A stretch of 64,000 bases of DNA from an uncultured Spirochaetales bacterium (lineage in GTDB: Bacteria > Spirochaetota > Spirochaetia > Sphaerochaetales > Sphaerochaetaceae). Location: contig CASENB010000005.1 in assembly GCA_949289305.1 (NCBI GenBank), forward strand, positions 57,179-121,178. The letters run 5' to 3'. The position numbers and the translations under genes are program-made. Shown in pieces: positions 46,728-54,814 of the stretch. The number at the start of each line of letters is the position of its first letter. The first letter of the stretch is position 1. The notes below the pieces were generated by a model that saw nothing but the letters and a program-made list of their open reading frames with translations, was not told the DNA's origin and ran no database searches.

Positions 46728-47709
46728 TCTGCGGTCCTATAGTCTTAAGAAATTGAACGCGCTCCCATGCATCCCCTTTCTCATAGTTTTCTTCGGCAAG
46801 AAGTCCAATGAAACTCTTAGTATCCTCATATCCCTTCTTCGCCATAAAATCCCCTATTCCTTTGTTGATATCGGAGATTACGGAAAATCCATTCTTAATT
46901 ACAGCAGAACACACCTCAACAGCCTTTGCTCCGGCAAGCATCATTTTTACAGCGGTATCTGCAGTATGAATTCCTGTATTTGCCGCAATATCTATGCCTA
47001 CTTCAGCGCTCATTAAGGCGATCCACCTTAAGCTCAGGCCATATTCGCTCTCATCGCTTAACGGATAAGCGTTCTTTATCTCAAGAGTCTCAAGATCGAT
47101 ATCAGGTCTGAACGGCCTGTTAAAGAGCACGAGGCCGTCAATTTTCATTCCGTCAAGTCTTTTAATAACGTTTGAAAGGGATGAATAAGAAGATCCGATT
47201 TTGATAGAGAGCTTCGCATCAATTTTCTCTCTTGCAGCCTTAGCAAAATTAAATAGCGCCTTATCAACATCCTCACTCTCTACTTTTGCTTCGCTTGCAA
47301 TTGGGAAATAATTAAGCTCAATCGCATCCGCACCGAATTCTACGAATCTGCTTGAATACTCAATCCATGAGCTTATGCTGTTGCAGTTGATGGATGCAAT
47401 AACAGGAATTGAGAGAGACTTCTTCGCATTCTCAAGCAGTGTTAGATACCTATCAATATAATAATCCTTCGTAATCTCTGAAAAATAAAGATGGCTATCT
47501 GAATGTGTTAGATACTCATTGTTTTTACCCATTTCAAGACGGGCATCATTTTCTATCTGTTCTTCAAATATAGATTTTAATACTACTGCTCCACATCCTG
47601 CATCCTCTGCTTTTTTCAGATTGTCTAAAGAACTTGTCAGAGGGCCAGAGGCCATTATAACAGGACTTTTAAGCTTCAGCCCCATGTAAGAGGTAGAAAT
47701 ATCTGGCAT
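46717..47709 (-). CDS. Dihydroorotate dehydrogenase-like flavoprotein
   Basis: A 330-residue TIM-barrel protein of the dihydroorotate dehydrogenase family. It has the N-terminal GLKLKSPVIMASGPLT (residues 10-25), AGCGAVVLKSIFEE, ASINCNS, AIELNYFP, the lysine in LSIKIGSSYSS, and the FMN phosphate site around AANTGIHTADTAVKMMLAGAKAVEV. The usual catalytic block is altered (NCNS where NxSxPN is usual), and no pyrimidine genes are near. So it is probably a family member with another reductase or dehydrogenase role, not PyrD. It overlaps the acyltransferase gene. Confidence 0.7.
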   Translation of the reverse strand: MPDISTSYMGLKLKSPVIMASGPLTSSLDNLKKAEDAGCGAVVLKSIFEEQIENDARLEMGKNNEYLTHSDSHLYFSEITKDYYIDRYLTLLENAKKSLSIPVIASINCNSISSWIEYSSRFVEFGADAIELNYFPIASEAKVESEDVDKALFNFAKAAREKIDAKLSIKIGSSYSSLSNVIKRLDGMKIDGLVLFNRPFRPDIDLETLEIKNAYPLSDESEYGLSLRWIALMSAEVGIDIAANTGIHTADTAVKMMLAGAKAVEVCSAVIKNGFSVISDINKGIGDFMAKKGYEDTKSFIGLLAEENYEKGDAWERVQFLKTIGPQNER

Positions 47710-47776
47710 TTTAAATTCTCCTATTTCATCCAGTATACCATCTGTCGCTTATTTTTTTTAGTTCATTTTGAAAAAA

Positions 47777-48229
47777 TCAAAGAATATATGGGACTAAAAG
47801 CCTGTTGCTTTGATAGACAACATACGTCTCAACTTCTGAGATATCGCTTATCTTTACTAGTTCATACTTGAAAAAGTCCAAAAGGGAGAGGTTCTCATCA
47901 TCGCAAAGCTCTATCTCGACAATAAGATCGTAGCGTCCTGTAACGACAGATGCGCTAATTACCCCCCTTAAAGCTGTGAACTCGTTTGCTTTTCTCACAA
48001 GATCCCTAGTTTTAAGTTTTATTCCCATCATAATTATCTGAAGGCCGGGGACCTTCTCCGGATCCACCCTGCCTTCAATCTTTAAAAGCCCTTCTTCAAT
48101 CATCTTATTGACCCTGCTTCTCACAGTGTTTTCAGTGATCTTCAGCTCTTCAGCTATAGCTGAGAAGGGCTTTCTTCCATCAATTAGCTGTTTAATAATC
48201 TCTTTGTTAGTCTCGTCAATTCTTTTCAT
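47777..48229 (-). CDS. Lrp/AsnC-family transcriptional regulator
   Basis: A 150-residue feast/famine regulator. The N-terminal helix-turn-helix is IIKQLIDGRKPFSAIAEELKITENTVRSRVNKMI (residues 9-42), and the C-terminal RAM domain (about 70-150) binds amino acids. Four bp after serC and behind serA, it likely senses serine or a related amino acid and controls this operon, as Lrp proteins often do. Confidence 0.88.
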   Translation of the reverse strand: MKRIDETNKEIIKQLIDGRKPFSAIAEELKITENTVRSRVNKMIEEGLLKIEGRVDPEKVPGLQIIMMGIKLKTRDLVRKANEFTALRGVISASVVTGRYDLIVEIELCDDENLSLLDFFKYELVKISDISEVETYVVYQSNRLLVPYIL

Positions 48230-48232
48230 TGG

Positions 48233-49312
48233 CTATCCATTGCTTTTTTCAAAAGAGATCATGAAGTCTCTAAGAGCAACTACGTCTTCATATGGAAGCG
48301 CGTTATAAAGGCTTGCTCTGAGGCCTCCTACGCTTCTATGCCCTTTAAGGCCTAGCATTCCTTCCTTCTTGCTCTCTTCAACAAACTTCTTTTCCAGATC
48401 TTCGTTTGGAAGACGGAATACGACGTTCATTCTGCTTCTTGATTCCTTTTCAACAGGAGAACGATAGAATTGAGAAGAATCGATTACATCATAAATGAGA
48501 TTGCTCTTCTTGACCGCCCTCTCAAGCATGCCTTCGGCTCCGCCATTCTTTTCCACCCAGTCTAGAACGAGCTTGACAGCCCAGATTGAGAATACTGGCG
48601 GCGTGTTGTAAAGGCCTTTATTCTTAGAGTGCAAAGCGTAATCCATATATGCTGTCAAATTTGAATTTCTTCTTTCAAGCATATCTTTTCTCATTATGAT
48701 GAATGTCGCTCCAGCCGGCCCTAAATTCTTCTGAACTCCGCCGTATATCATGGCGAACTTCTTAACGTCTACAGGGCGTGAAAGAATGTCTGAAGACATA
48801 TCCGCAATAAGTGGGACGTCTCCCGTATCAGGGAATTTCTGCCACTCTATTCCTCCGATCGTCTCATTAGAGCATAGGTAGACATAGCAAGCATCTTTAT
48901 TAATCTTCAGCTCGTCTATTTTTGGAATTCGTGAGTAGGCACCGTCCTTTCCATCAAAAATGACATTTACATTTCCAAGTTTTGCGGCATCATCCGCAGC
49001 CTTATTAGACCATGAACCTGTCCTGATATAATCAGCGCTCCTTCCATCAAGCAGAAAGTTCATAGGGATCATAGTAAACTGAAGAGTCGCCCCTCCTCCA
49101 AGGAAATACACGTCGTACTCATCAGGAATGTTCAACAGCTTTCTGAACTTCAAAAGGCATTCATCGTACATCTCCTCGAACATTCCTCCTCTGTGGCTTG
49201 CTTCTATCATGGAAAGCCCCTGCCCTTCATAGTCGGCAATCTGTTCTCTTAATGTCTCAAGCACTTCAACAGGCAGTACCGAAGGGCCTGCAAAAAAATT
49301 CTTCTTTCTCAT
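48233..49312 (-). CDS. serC: Phosphoserine aminotransferase
   Basis: A 359-residue PLP enzyme that converts 3-phosphohydroxypyruvate to phosphoserine. It begins NFFAGPSVLPVEVLE (residues 5-19), has FLGGGATLQFTMIPMN (about 70-85), the PLP lysine in YGGVQKNLGPAGATF (about 190-204) and the C-terminal GHRSVGGLRASLYNALP (about 325-341). The TAATG junction with serA couples translation. No serB is in the window. Confidence 0.95.
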   Translation of the reverse strand: MRKKNFFAGPSVLPVEVLETLREQIADYEGQGLSMIEASHRGGMFEEMYDECLLKFRKLLNIPDEYDVYFLGGGATLQFTMIPMNFLLDGRSADYIRTGSWSNKAADDAAKLGNVNVIFDGKDGAYSRIPKIDELKINKDACYVYLCSNETIGGIEWQKFPDTGDVPLIADMSSDILSRPVDVKKFAMIYGGVQKNLGPAGATFIIMRKDMLERRNSNLTAYMDYALHSKNKGLYNTPPVFSIWAVKLVLDWVEKNGGAEGMLERAVKKSNLIYDVIDSSQFYRSPVEKESRSRMNVVFRLPNEDLEKKFVEESKKEGMLGLKGHRSVGGLRASLYNALPYEDVVALRDFMISFEKSNG

Positions 49313-50196
49313 TAGATCTTACCCTCCTTAATGAAAGCCGAAATAGTCTCAACAACCTCATCTCCGATTCTAAGAAGATTTTCCACGCTGTTTGCGCCAA
49401 CATGCGGCGTTAAAGTTACATTCTCGCACTCCAAGATAGGATTGTCCTCCTCGCACGGCTCAACGGAATACACGTCTGTACAGAAATGAGATACCCTACC
49501 ATCTTTCAACGCTTCAGCCATAGCTTTTTCATCTACGCACTTTCCGCGTCCGGTGTTAATAACTACAGGACTCTTTTTCATAGCGCTGATAAGCTCTTCT
49601 CCCATTATCCCCTTCGTTTCATCGGTTAGAGGAAGGTGCATGCTGATATAGTCCGCATTCTCAACGGCATCTTTAGCAGATGGAACCATTAATGCCAGAT
49701 CTGATTTGTCTATGTATTTATCATAGGCTATCACATTCATACCGAATGCACGGGCTCGCAGAGCCACAGCCTTTGCAATATTGCCCAATCCAAGCAGTGC
49801 TAGCGTCTTTCCATAGAGCTCTGTCCTCTTCGTCTTTTTATTCCATTCGCCTTTTTTCATCGTACTGTCGAAATAGACGATCTTATTCGGCACTGATATC
49901 ATAAGAGCGAACGCAAGCTCGGCAACGGCAATCGCGCTGCTTTTGGGAGTGTTTGTTGCGATTATCCCCTTCTCTTTGCAATAATCCCTGTCGATATTAT
50001 CCATACCGACACCGCCTCTAATTATAAGCTTGAGATTCTTTGCCTCATCAATATACTCCTTAGTACATTTAGTCTTGCTTCTAATTAGAACTACATCGGC
50101 CTCGCTTAGCCTTGATGTGTCTTCCGTGACCTCTCCGAAAGCTTTAAGCTTCTCAGGAAGGCTCTTGTCAAATGCATCAGAAATTAGAATGAGCAT
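49312..50196 (-). CDS. serA: D-3-phosphoglycerate dehydrogenase (short form)
   Basis: A 294-residue short SerA that oxidises 3-phosphoglycerate, the first step of serine synthesis. The NAD fold is ALLGLGNIAKAVALRA (about residues 133-148). Catalytic marks are the arginine in INTGRGKCVDEKA and the histidine in LTPHVGANSVENLLR. No regulatory ACT domain follows the catalytic part, so allosteric serine inhibition is not expected and control may rest on the Lrp protein of the same operon. It is the first gene of serA-serC-lrp. Confidence 0.92.
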   Translation of the reverse strand: MLILISDAFDKSLPEKLKAFGEVTEDTSRLSEADVVLIRSKTKCTKEYIDEAKNLKLIIRGGVGMDNIDRDYCKEKGIIATNTPKSSAIAVAELAFALMISVPNKIVYFDSTMKKGEWNKKTKRTELYGKTLALLGLGNIAKAVALRARAFGMNVIAYDKYIDKSDLALMVPSAKDAVENADYISMHLPLTDETKGIMGEELISAMKKSPVVINTGRGKCVDEKAMAEALKDGRVSHFCTDVYSVEPCEEDNPILECENVTLTPHVGANSVENLLRIGDEVVETISAFIKEGKI

Positions 50197-50305
50197 AATC
50201 GTTCTCCTTATGATTATGATTATCTCATGAGATTATGTATAAGTCAAATTTATTAGCTTAAAATGCAAGAAAATGAAAATTTTTATTAAAAAAGTTGTAA
50301 ATAGA

Positions 50306-50331
50306 TTAAAAAAGCACCACAAACGGGTGCC
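50306..50331 (-). terminator. Terminator of rpsU
   Basis: On the minus strand GGCACC and GGTGC form a short G+C-rich stem followed by TTTTTT, 7 bp after the rpsU stop. Confidence 0.8.
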
Positions 50332-50337
50332 TTTAGA

Positions 50338-50550
50338 TTAATAATTCTTTGAGCTCTGGTGCATTTTTCTTACTTTCTTCATCTGCTTGCGAGCCATAGC
50401 CTTATTCTTTCTGTTCTTAATTGTGGAAGGTTTTTCGTAATACTCTCTTTTCTTCCATTCTCTGATAATGCCTTCTTTCTCAACCATTCTCTTAAAGCGC
50501 TTGATTGATTTCTCTAGTGGTTCATTATCATCAACCTTTACGTATGCCAT
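50338..50550 (-). CDS. rpsU: 30S ribosomal protein S21
   Basis: A 70-residue basic protein of the small ribosomal subunit. The N-terminal motif is [18 protein letters not shown] (residues 4-21) with [18 protein letters not shown] (about 25-42), a diagnostic S21 pattern; the tail is rich in lysine and arginine. A strong GGGAGGTGA site precedes the start. It has its own promoter and terminator. Confidence 0.95.
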   Translation of the reverse strand: MAYVKVDDNEPLEKSIKRFKRMVEKEGIIREWKKREYYEKPSTIKNRKNKAMARKQMKKVRKMHQSSKNY

Positions 50551-50593
50551 TACTTCTCACCTCCCTGCATCCATAGTTTGGAGTAGCCCTTGA

Positions 50594-50623
50594 ATTATGC
50601 TAGATTGTTAAGTGTTTTGTCAA
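50594..50623 (-). promoter_or_regulatory. Promoter of rpsU
   Basis: TTGACA (50623-50618) and CATAAT (50599-50594) are 18 bp apart, 44 bp upstream of the start codon. Confidence 0.65.
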
Positions 50624-50748
50624 CAGAATTTATAAAGAAAATTGAAGTATAATCAGATCTTAAATAGTCTCTATCAACTTGCCTGTACTTACCTTATGTC
50701 TTTCCCTTTCCTCTGAATATTGAATTGCAAAATACAATTCAATACGCT

Positions 50749-51495
50749 TTAGGTTACGCTCTTTATTGCTCTTACTGCTAAGAACGAAGGAATATTATTT
50801 TCATGAAGATAACCATAACCATTTGTATCTTCATAAAGATCAGTGATAATAAAGCCTGATCTCAAAAGGCCTCCAAGCTGCTCTTCAAGACTATGAGAAA
50901 ACTGTACACCATCATTCTCTTTATATAGGCTTTTATCTTTCAAAGGATTAAATGGAAGTCCTCTTACAATTTGCCTCTCATCACCTTCATCGGTGATATA
51001 ATTAATTCCCATTTCAAATGCGATAAGCAATACTCCACCGCAAGAAAGAATCCTGTAACACTCCTTTAAAAGAGGTTCTACTTTCTCTATGTAGCATAAT
51101 GAAGCAGGATTGAATATGATATCAAAAGATTCATCTTCAAAAGGAAGAGGCTTTGTCATATCAGCTTTAATAATTTCAACATCATACCTTTCTCTAGATG
51201 ATACGATCTTTTCCGACTCCAATTGCCGATCTGTATAATCAAGGACTGTACATTTCGCACCTCTTGCGTTAAATATTGGAATCTGCTGTCCACCTCCGGA
51301 TGCAAGCCCTAACAGTCTTTTTCCTTTTAAATCTCCAAACCAATTGTGAGGAACATTCTTTGTCGGAGTAAGAAGGACGTCCCACTTGCCCAATAGAGCA
51401 TTAGCATAAGTCTCATGATCAATTGGGATTCCCCACTTCCATCCATTTTCAATCCATTTAGTTATTGTTTCTGCGTTAATATCCTGATAGTTCAT
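50749..51495 (-). CDS. Class I SAM-dependent methyltransferase
   Basis: A 248-residue methyltransferase of the UbiE/COQ5-like branch. The SAM site is LLGLASGGGQQIPIF (about residues 61-75), with VLDYTD (about 83-88) and DIIFNPASLCYI (about 124-135). The N-terminal NAETITKWIENGWKWGIP... segment resembles proteins of unknown substrate. It stands alone; the substrate cannot be told from the context. Confidence 0.82.
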   Translation of the reverse strand: MNYQDINAETITKWIENGWKWGIPIDHETYANALLGKWDVLLTPTKNVPHNWFGDLKGKRLLGLASGGGQQIPIFNARGAKCTVLDYTDRQLESEKIVSSRERYDVEIIKADMTKPLPFEDESFDIIFNPASLCYIEKVEPLLKECYRILSCGGVLLIAFEMGINYITDEGDERQIVRGLPFNPLKDKSLYKENDGVQFSHSLEEQLGGLLRSGFIITDLYEDTNGYGYLHENNIPSFLAVRAIKSVT

Positions 51496-51648
51496 ATCTG
51501 TAAAAACAATTTAAAGCTAATAGTTTTTCTTTACAAGCATTACAGCAGCCATCTTTTTATAGAATAAGATACTATAACATACAATTTTAATATTGCTATC
51601 AAATTCTTTTCCATATGATTTTTTTAGAATTTGATTTGAAAGTATAAT

Positions 51649-51686
51649 AAAAAAACCTAACTAATTCTTATTAGAACTAATTAGGT
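51649..51686 (-). terminator. Displaced tRNA-Gly terminator at the far end of the element
   Basis: A 13-bp stem (ACCTAACTAATTC with GAACTAATTAGGT; two G-U pairs on the minus strand) is followed by seven T on that strand. It sits just beyond the 41-bp tRNA fragment in the same relation as the terminator of the intact tRNA-Gly. It is probably the original chromosomal terminator. Confidence 0.75.
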
Positions 51687-51692
51687 CTTAGA

Positions 51693-51733
51693 GCGAAAGA
51701 CGGGACTTGAACCCGCGACATCCACCTTGGCAA
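51693..51733 (-). repeat. Distal attachment site: 41-bp tRNA-Gly fragment
   Basis: This is an exact 41-bp copy of the 3' part of the tRNA-Gly gene (54231-54271), from the acceptor end through the T arm to the anticodon loop. The 5' half of the tRNA is missing. It marks the far end of an integrated element. Confidence 0.9.
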
Positions 51734-51850
51734 ACTGGATGGTATTTGCTTAAGACTCCTTATGAAATCTTAACAAACCTTATCTGACACAAAGACTTAC
51801 AGAAAGCAAATCCTTGATAAACCTTAATCGGTTTTAATCCTTCTTATTGC

Positions 51851-51877
51851 TTTTTTTCTGCCCATTTTATCTGCCCA
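51851..51877. repeat. Element end repeat (copy 1)
   Basis: A 27-bp sequence, shared exactly with 54130-54156. On the minus strand it contains TGGGCAG twice with a 6-bp spacer (ATAAAA) followed by a poly-A run. Paired short direct repeats near att sites often bind tyrosine integrase arm domains. Confidence 0.8.
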
Positions 51878-52018
51878 CTGTGAAACAGTCAACGAAAATC
51901 GGATGAATGTTAAAACAAACTTTATACTCAAGTCTCTTTTTTGTCGTGTTATACTATTTAAAAAATAAGCATCATAAAAAGGTACGGTTATGAGATAAGA
52001 AGCAAACAGGAGGAAACT

Positions 52019-53782
52019 ATGGAAAAAATCAGACGTTCGATTCTTATGGGGGGGGGTAAGACCCTACTGTTAGGCTTTGCCCTTCTTGTTATTGCGCTTG
52101 CCGCCACAGGCTGTGAGCAGCCGGACAAAGGCCCGGTTGCAGTCGACAGCATAACTATAAATGAATTGGAAACCATTGACATTGTCTTTGAAGAAGGAAC
52201 AGTAAAGGAAATCCGACTCACGGTAGACGTACAGTTAGGCGATGCGACAGACGAGACCGTCAAATGGGCTTCCAACAAGCCTGACATAGCTTCTGTTTCC
52301 GATAATGGAATAGTCGCAATCAACGGCGCAGGCGATGTCATAATAACAGCGCAAGCCGTGGGCAAAAGCGCTTCAGCTTCTTTCAAGTTTGGTGAAGGTT
52401 ATTTTTTTTATGAAGCAGAAAACATCTACTACACCTGGAATGAAGAAGGTCTTCTTGCCTGGAATGCATATGTGACGACAAATGGAGATTATTCAAATCC
52501 CGAAAGACTGAAGACAAACGTGGTATTGCTGGACAATATCACACTCCCTGCTCCGAAGGAAGGACAGACAAGCAACTGGACTCCAGTAGGATATTATAAC
52601 TATTCCTCACATGTAGCATATTATTATGCCGGCACATTCGACGGTGGCGGACACACAATAAGCAATCTGAAAATCAATTTGCCGAATACTCATGACTTGG
52701 GCTTGTTCGGAGGTGTTGCAGAGACAGCCGTAGTAAAAGACCTTACATTAAGCGACGTGGAAATTTCTGGAGCTTACTACATCGGCGGCATTACAGGAAA
52801 TAATTTGGGAACAATAGAAAACTGCAGCATAGTATCCGGAAGCGTTTCAGGAGGATACGATGTCGGTGGTATAGTTGGATACAACGGTGAGACAATCTCA
52901 GCTTATAATACAGGAGAAGTTTCCGGAACAGATTATGTCGGCGGCATTGCAGGATACAACGAGGGAACAATCTTAGATTGCAAAACTATGGAAAAAGTTT
53001 CAGGAAAATACGCTGTCGGCGGTATCGCAGGACAAAACGATTGGACAATCACAGCTTGTTACAACACAGGAGAAGTTTCCGGAATAAATTCTGTCGGCGG
53101 CATTGCAGGTTCTAATAAAGGAGAGATATCCGGCTGTACCAATTCGGCAAATGTCATAGCAACAGCACAACAAGAACGAGCTTGTGCAGGTGGAATCAAC
53201 GGATATAACTACGGAAATATTTCGACAAGTTGCAATGAAGGGTCTATCAAAGCAGATGGAATCAAATTTGCGTGTTCTGGTGGAATAGCAGGATATAATT
53301 ATAGTGGAAACATAACCGATACATGTAATAATGGGTCGGTATATGCCGAATGTAAAGACGGAGACACAACATCTGGTGTTGAGATTTTCCCGGGTAGCTA
53401 TGCCGGAGGAATCGTCGGCTTTAATGAATATGGGACGATAAAAGACAGTAATAACGATGCTGAAGTATCTGCTACAAGTACGGATTTACCTGTTCTACAG
53501 GGAGATATTGCCGGCTGGTGGTAAGGCAAACTGCAAAGCAACTACTGGGTAAAAGGAACAGCAGGAACCCCTGAATTTGGTATCGGCTCCAATGTTAGTA
53601 ATGATAATGCAACCGAAGTCAACGAAAACGATGTCACATGGAAAGCTGCGACTTCAGCAATGAATGATGCGATCTCCGACTGGAATATGGATAACAACAA
53701 TAAATGTGATTATCATTTCGTGCAGAATGCAGGAGAAAGCGAGCCACCTGTTCTTGAGAAAGGTGCACCCGCAACAACATGA
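52019..53782 (+). pseudogene. GLUG-repeat lipoprotein with G9 tract and a premature stop
   Basis: The frame opens at ATG 52019 behind AGGAGG. A signal peptide ends in lipobox LAATGC. An Ig-like (BIG2) domain follows (about residues 45-120; KWASNKPDIASVSDNG), then eight or so GLUG-type repeats (VGGIAGYN, IGGITGNN, VGGIAGSN, AGGIVGFN) from about residue 245 to 480. These proteins are typically surface-exposed adhesin-like. At 52048-52056, in the signal peptide, lies a run of nine G, currently in frame. A TAA at 53522-53524 interrupts DIAGWW-(stop)-GKLQSNYWVKGTAG; the frame then stays open to a natural TGA at 53780, giving 587 codons. It is the only sizeable gene of the tRNA-Gly element. Confidence 0.75.
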
Positions 53783-53806
53783 TCGGCCTTGCGACTTTGT
53801 GAAGGT

Positions 53807-53838
53807 TGTCCGCTCCAAAAAGGGGCGGACATTCTTTC
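53807..53838 (+). terminator. Terminator of the lipoprotein gene
   Basis: TGTCCGCTCC and GGGGCGGACA form a 10-bp stem (one U-G pair) around AAAAA, followed by TTCTTTC, 25 bp after the natural TGA at 53782. Confidence 0.8.
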
Positions 53839-53839
53839 T

Positions 53840-54128
53840 GCCGGAACATAAGAGTGTTGTTGTTATTCCTGCTGCAACTGAATCTTGGCGGTGTGAAGAA
53901 GCACCTGTTCCCAAAAGGCAGAGACTCGATAAGAATGGGCCCGGGAATCCAGATTGCCTGTTCTTCTTCATGAAGGTCGATCCTGTACCAAAATCCTACA
54001 TGATCAGAGCCAATACGGCAACCGAGGCAAAGATCCCATACACTCCCAGGATGCACGAGACAATCTTACTGCGTCTTACGGACCGTCTGGAGTATTTATT
54101 CAATATCATGGTATTCAGGTTGTAGAGA
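53840..54128. other. Unassigned G+C-richer stretch inside the element
   Basis: About 290 bp with two overlapping plus-strand frames that look protein-like in places (CLFFFMKVDPVPKSYMIRAN in one, NLTASYGPSGVFIQYHGIQ in another), as if one coding sequence had shifted frame near 54045-54065. Neither has a start with a ribosome-binding site, and I recognise no family. It could be the remnant of the element's lost gene. Confidence 0.3.
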
Positions 54129-54129
54129 T

Positions 54130-54156
54130 TTTTTTTCTGCCCATTTTATCTGCCCA
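54130..54156. repeat. Element end repeat (copy 2)
   Basis: An exact copy of 51851-51877, in the same orientation, 74 bp from the tRNA-Gly 3' end. With the other copy 117 bp from the distal att fragment, it places one repeat just inside each end of the element. Confidence 0.8.
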
Positions 54157-54189
54157 AACAGTTTGCAAGGTGGATGGAGAAAAATAAAA

Positions 54190-54227
54190 GGCCCAACTAA
54201 TTCCATAGGCTGGAATCAATTAGGCCC
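54190..54227 (-). terminator. Terminator of the tRNA operon
   Basis: GGCCCAACTAATTCC pairs with GGAATCAATTAGGCCC, and the minus strand continues into TTTTATTTT. The sequence is related to, but not the same as, the displaced terminator at 51649-51686, so it was probably brought in by the element. Confidence 0.75.
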
Positions 54228-54230
54228 TAA

Positions 54231-54271
54231 GCGAAAGACGGGACTTGAACCCGCGACATCCACCTTGGCAA
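54231..54271 (-). repeat. Proximal attachment site within tRNA-Gly
   Basis: The 41 bp from the tRNA 3' end to the anticodon loop are identical to 51693-51733. Crossover in the anticodon or T arm with restoration of the tRNA is typical of tyrosine integrases. Confidence 0.88.
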
Positions 54272-54301
54272 GGTGGAGCTCTACCACTGAGCTACTTTCG
54301 C
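54231..54301 (-). tRNA. tRNA-Gly (anticodon GCC)
   Basis: A 71-nt cloverleaf with acceptor stem GCGAAAG/CTTTCGC, D arm, anticodon stem CCACC/GGTGG with loop TTGCCAA (anticodon GCC) and T arm GCGGG/CCCGT-type pairing. The 3' 41 bp are duplicated at 51693, the attachment site of the adjoining element. The tRNA itself is intact. It is the last of five tRNAs. Confidence 0.95.
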
Positions 54302-54307
54302 ATGTTC

Positions 54308-54388
54308 TGCGAGAAGCGGGACTCGAACCCGCAAGCCGAGGCACTAGTTCCTAAGACTAGCGTGTATACCAATTCCACCACTCTCGCA
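54308..54388 (-). tRNA. tRNA-Leu (anticodon TAG)
   Basis: An 81-nt class II tRNA with acceptor stem TGCGAGA/TCTCGCA and a long variable arm. The anticodon stem CTAGT/ACTAG encloses loop CTTAGGA, so the anticodon is TAG. Confidence 0.93.
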
Positions 54389-54415
54389 TTACAATATCTT
54401 TATTGTAATGTTTAT

Positions 54416-54487
54416 GAGCCGCAAAGGGATCGAACCTTTGACCCGCAGATTAAGAGTCTGCTGCTCTACCAGCTGAGCTAGCGGCCC
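54416..54487 (-). tRNA. tRNA-Lys (anticodon CTT)
   Basis: A 72-nt cloverleaf with acceptor stem GGGCCGC/GCGGCTC (one G-U pair), anticodon stem GCAGA/TCTGC, loop CTCTTAA and T loop TTCGATC. The anticodon is CTT. Confidence 0.93.
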
Positions 54488-54500
54488 AAATGTTGTTATC

Positions 54501-54572
54501 GCGCCCGACAGGACTCGAACCTGTAACCTGCGGATTCGAAGTCCGACGCTCTATCCGTTGAGCTACGAGCGC
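54501..54572 (-). tRNA. tRNA-Arg (anticodon TCG)
   Basis: A 72-nt cloverleaf with acceptor stem GCGCTCG/CGGGCGC, anticodon loop CTTCGAA (anticodon TCG) and T arm ACAGG/CCTGT with loop TTCGAGT. Confidence 0.92.
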
Positions 54573-54583
54573 TTTAAATTTTG

Positions 54584-54656
54584 GGTGGAAGAAGGGGTTC
54601 GAACCCTCGACAACCAGATCCACAATCTGGCGCTCTACCACTGAACTACTTCCACC
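54584..54656 (-). tRNA. tRNA-His (anticodon GTG)
   Basis: A 73-nt tRNA with anticodon stem CCAGA/TCTGG and loop TTGTGGA (anticodon GTG). The extra 5' G (position -1) opposite C73, typical of tRNA-His, is encoded. It is the first gene of the operon. Confidence 0.93.
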
Positions 54657-54700
54657 ATAATGGAAATTCCATGGCTCTGCCAGTGCAATTTCAACGTGCA

Positions 54701-54731
54701 ATAATATGACAAAAATGCCGTTTCATGTCAA
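54701..54731 (-). promoter_or_regulatory. Promoter of the His-Arg-Lys-Leu-Gly tRNA operon
   Basis: TTGACA (54731-54726) and TATTAT (54706-54701) are 19 bp apart; no better pair lies between here and the next gene. The spacing is at the long end of the usual range. Confidence 0.5.
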
Positions 54732-54814
54732 CAGGTTTTGCCAATATTTTTTACCAACTTTTAAAGATTTTTTCACATCTTTACTTTAATTTCTCTAAAT
54801 ATAAATAATTACTC

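Larger units (their letters stand above)
51693..54271. mobile_element. Small integrated element at tRNA-Gly, no integrase
   Basis: A 2.54-kb segment lies between two perfect 41-bp copies of the tRNA-Gly 3' end. Each copy is followed outward by a related terminator, as expected when an element brings its own tRNA end and terminator. Inside both ends is a shared 27-bp repeat. The only sizeable gene is a GLUG-type lipoprotein with a stop near its end; no recombinase, replication or transfer gene is visible. It may be a decayed integrative element, or a non-autonomous one moved by an integrase encoded elsewhere. Base composition is richer in G+C than the flanks by eye. Confidence 0.75.

Noticed and set aside
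53664..54125. Plus-strand open frame of about 150 codons after the lipoprotein gene
   Set aside because: It starts inside the lipoprotein frame, runs through a strong terminator and has no ribosome-binding site; only its last part may hold a remnant.
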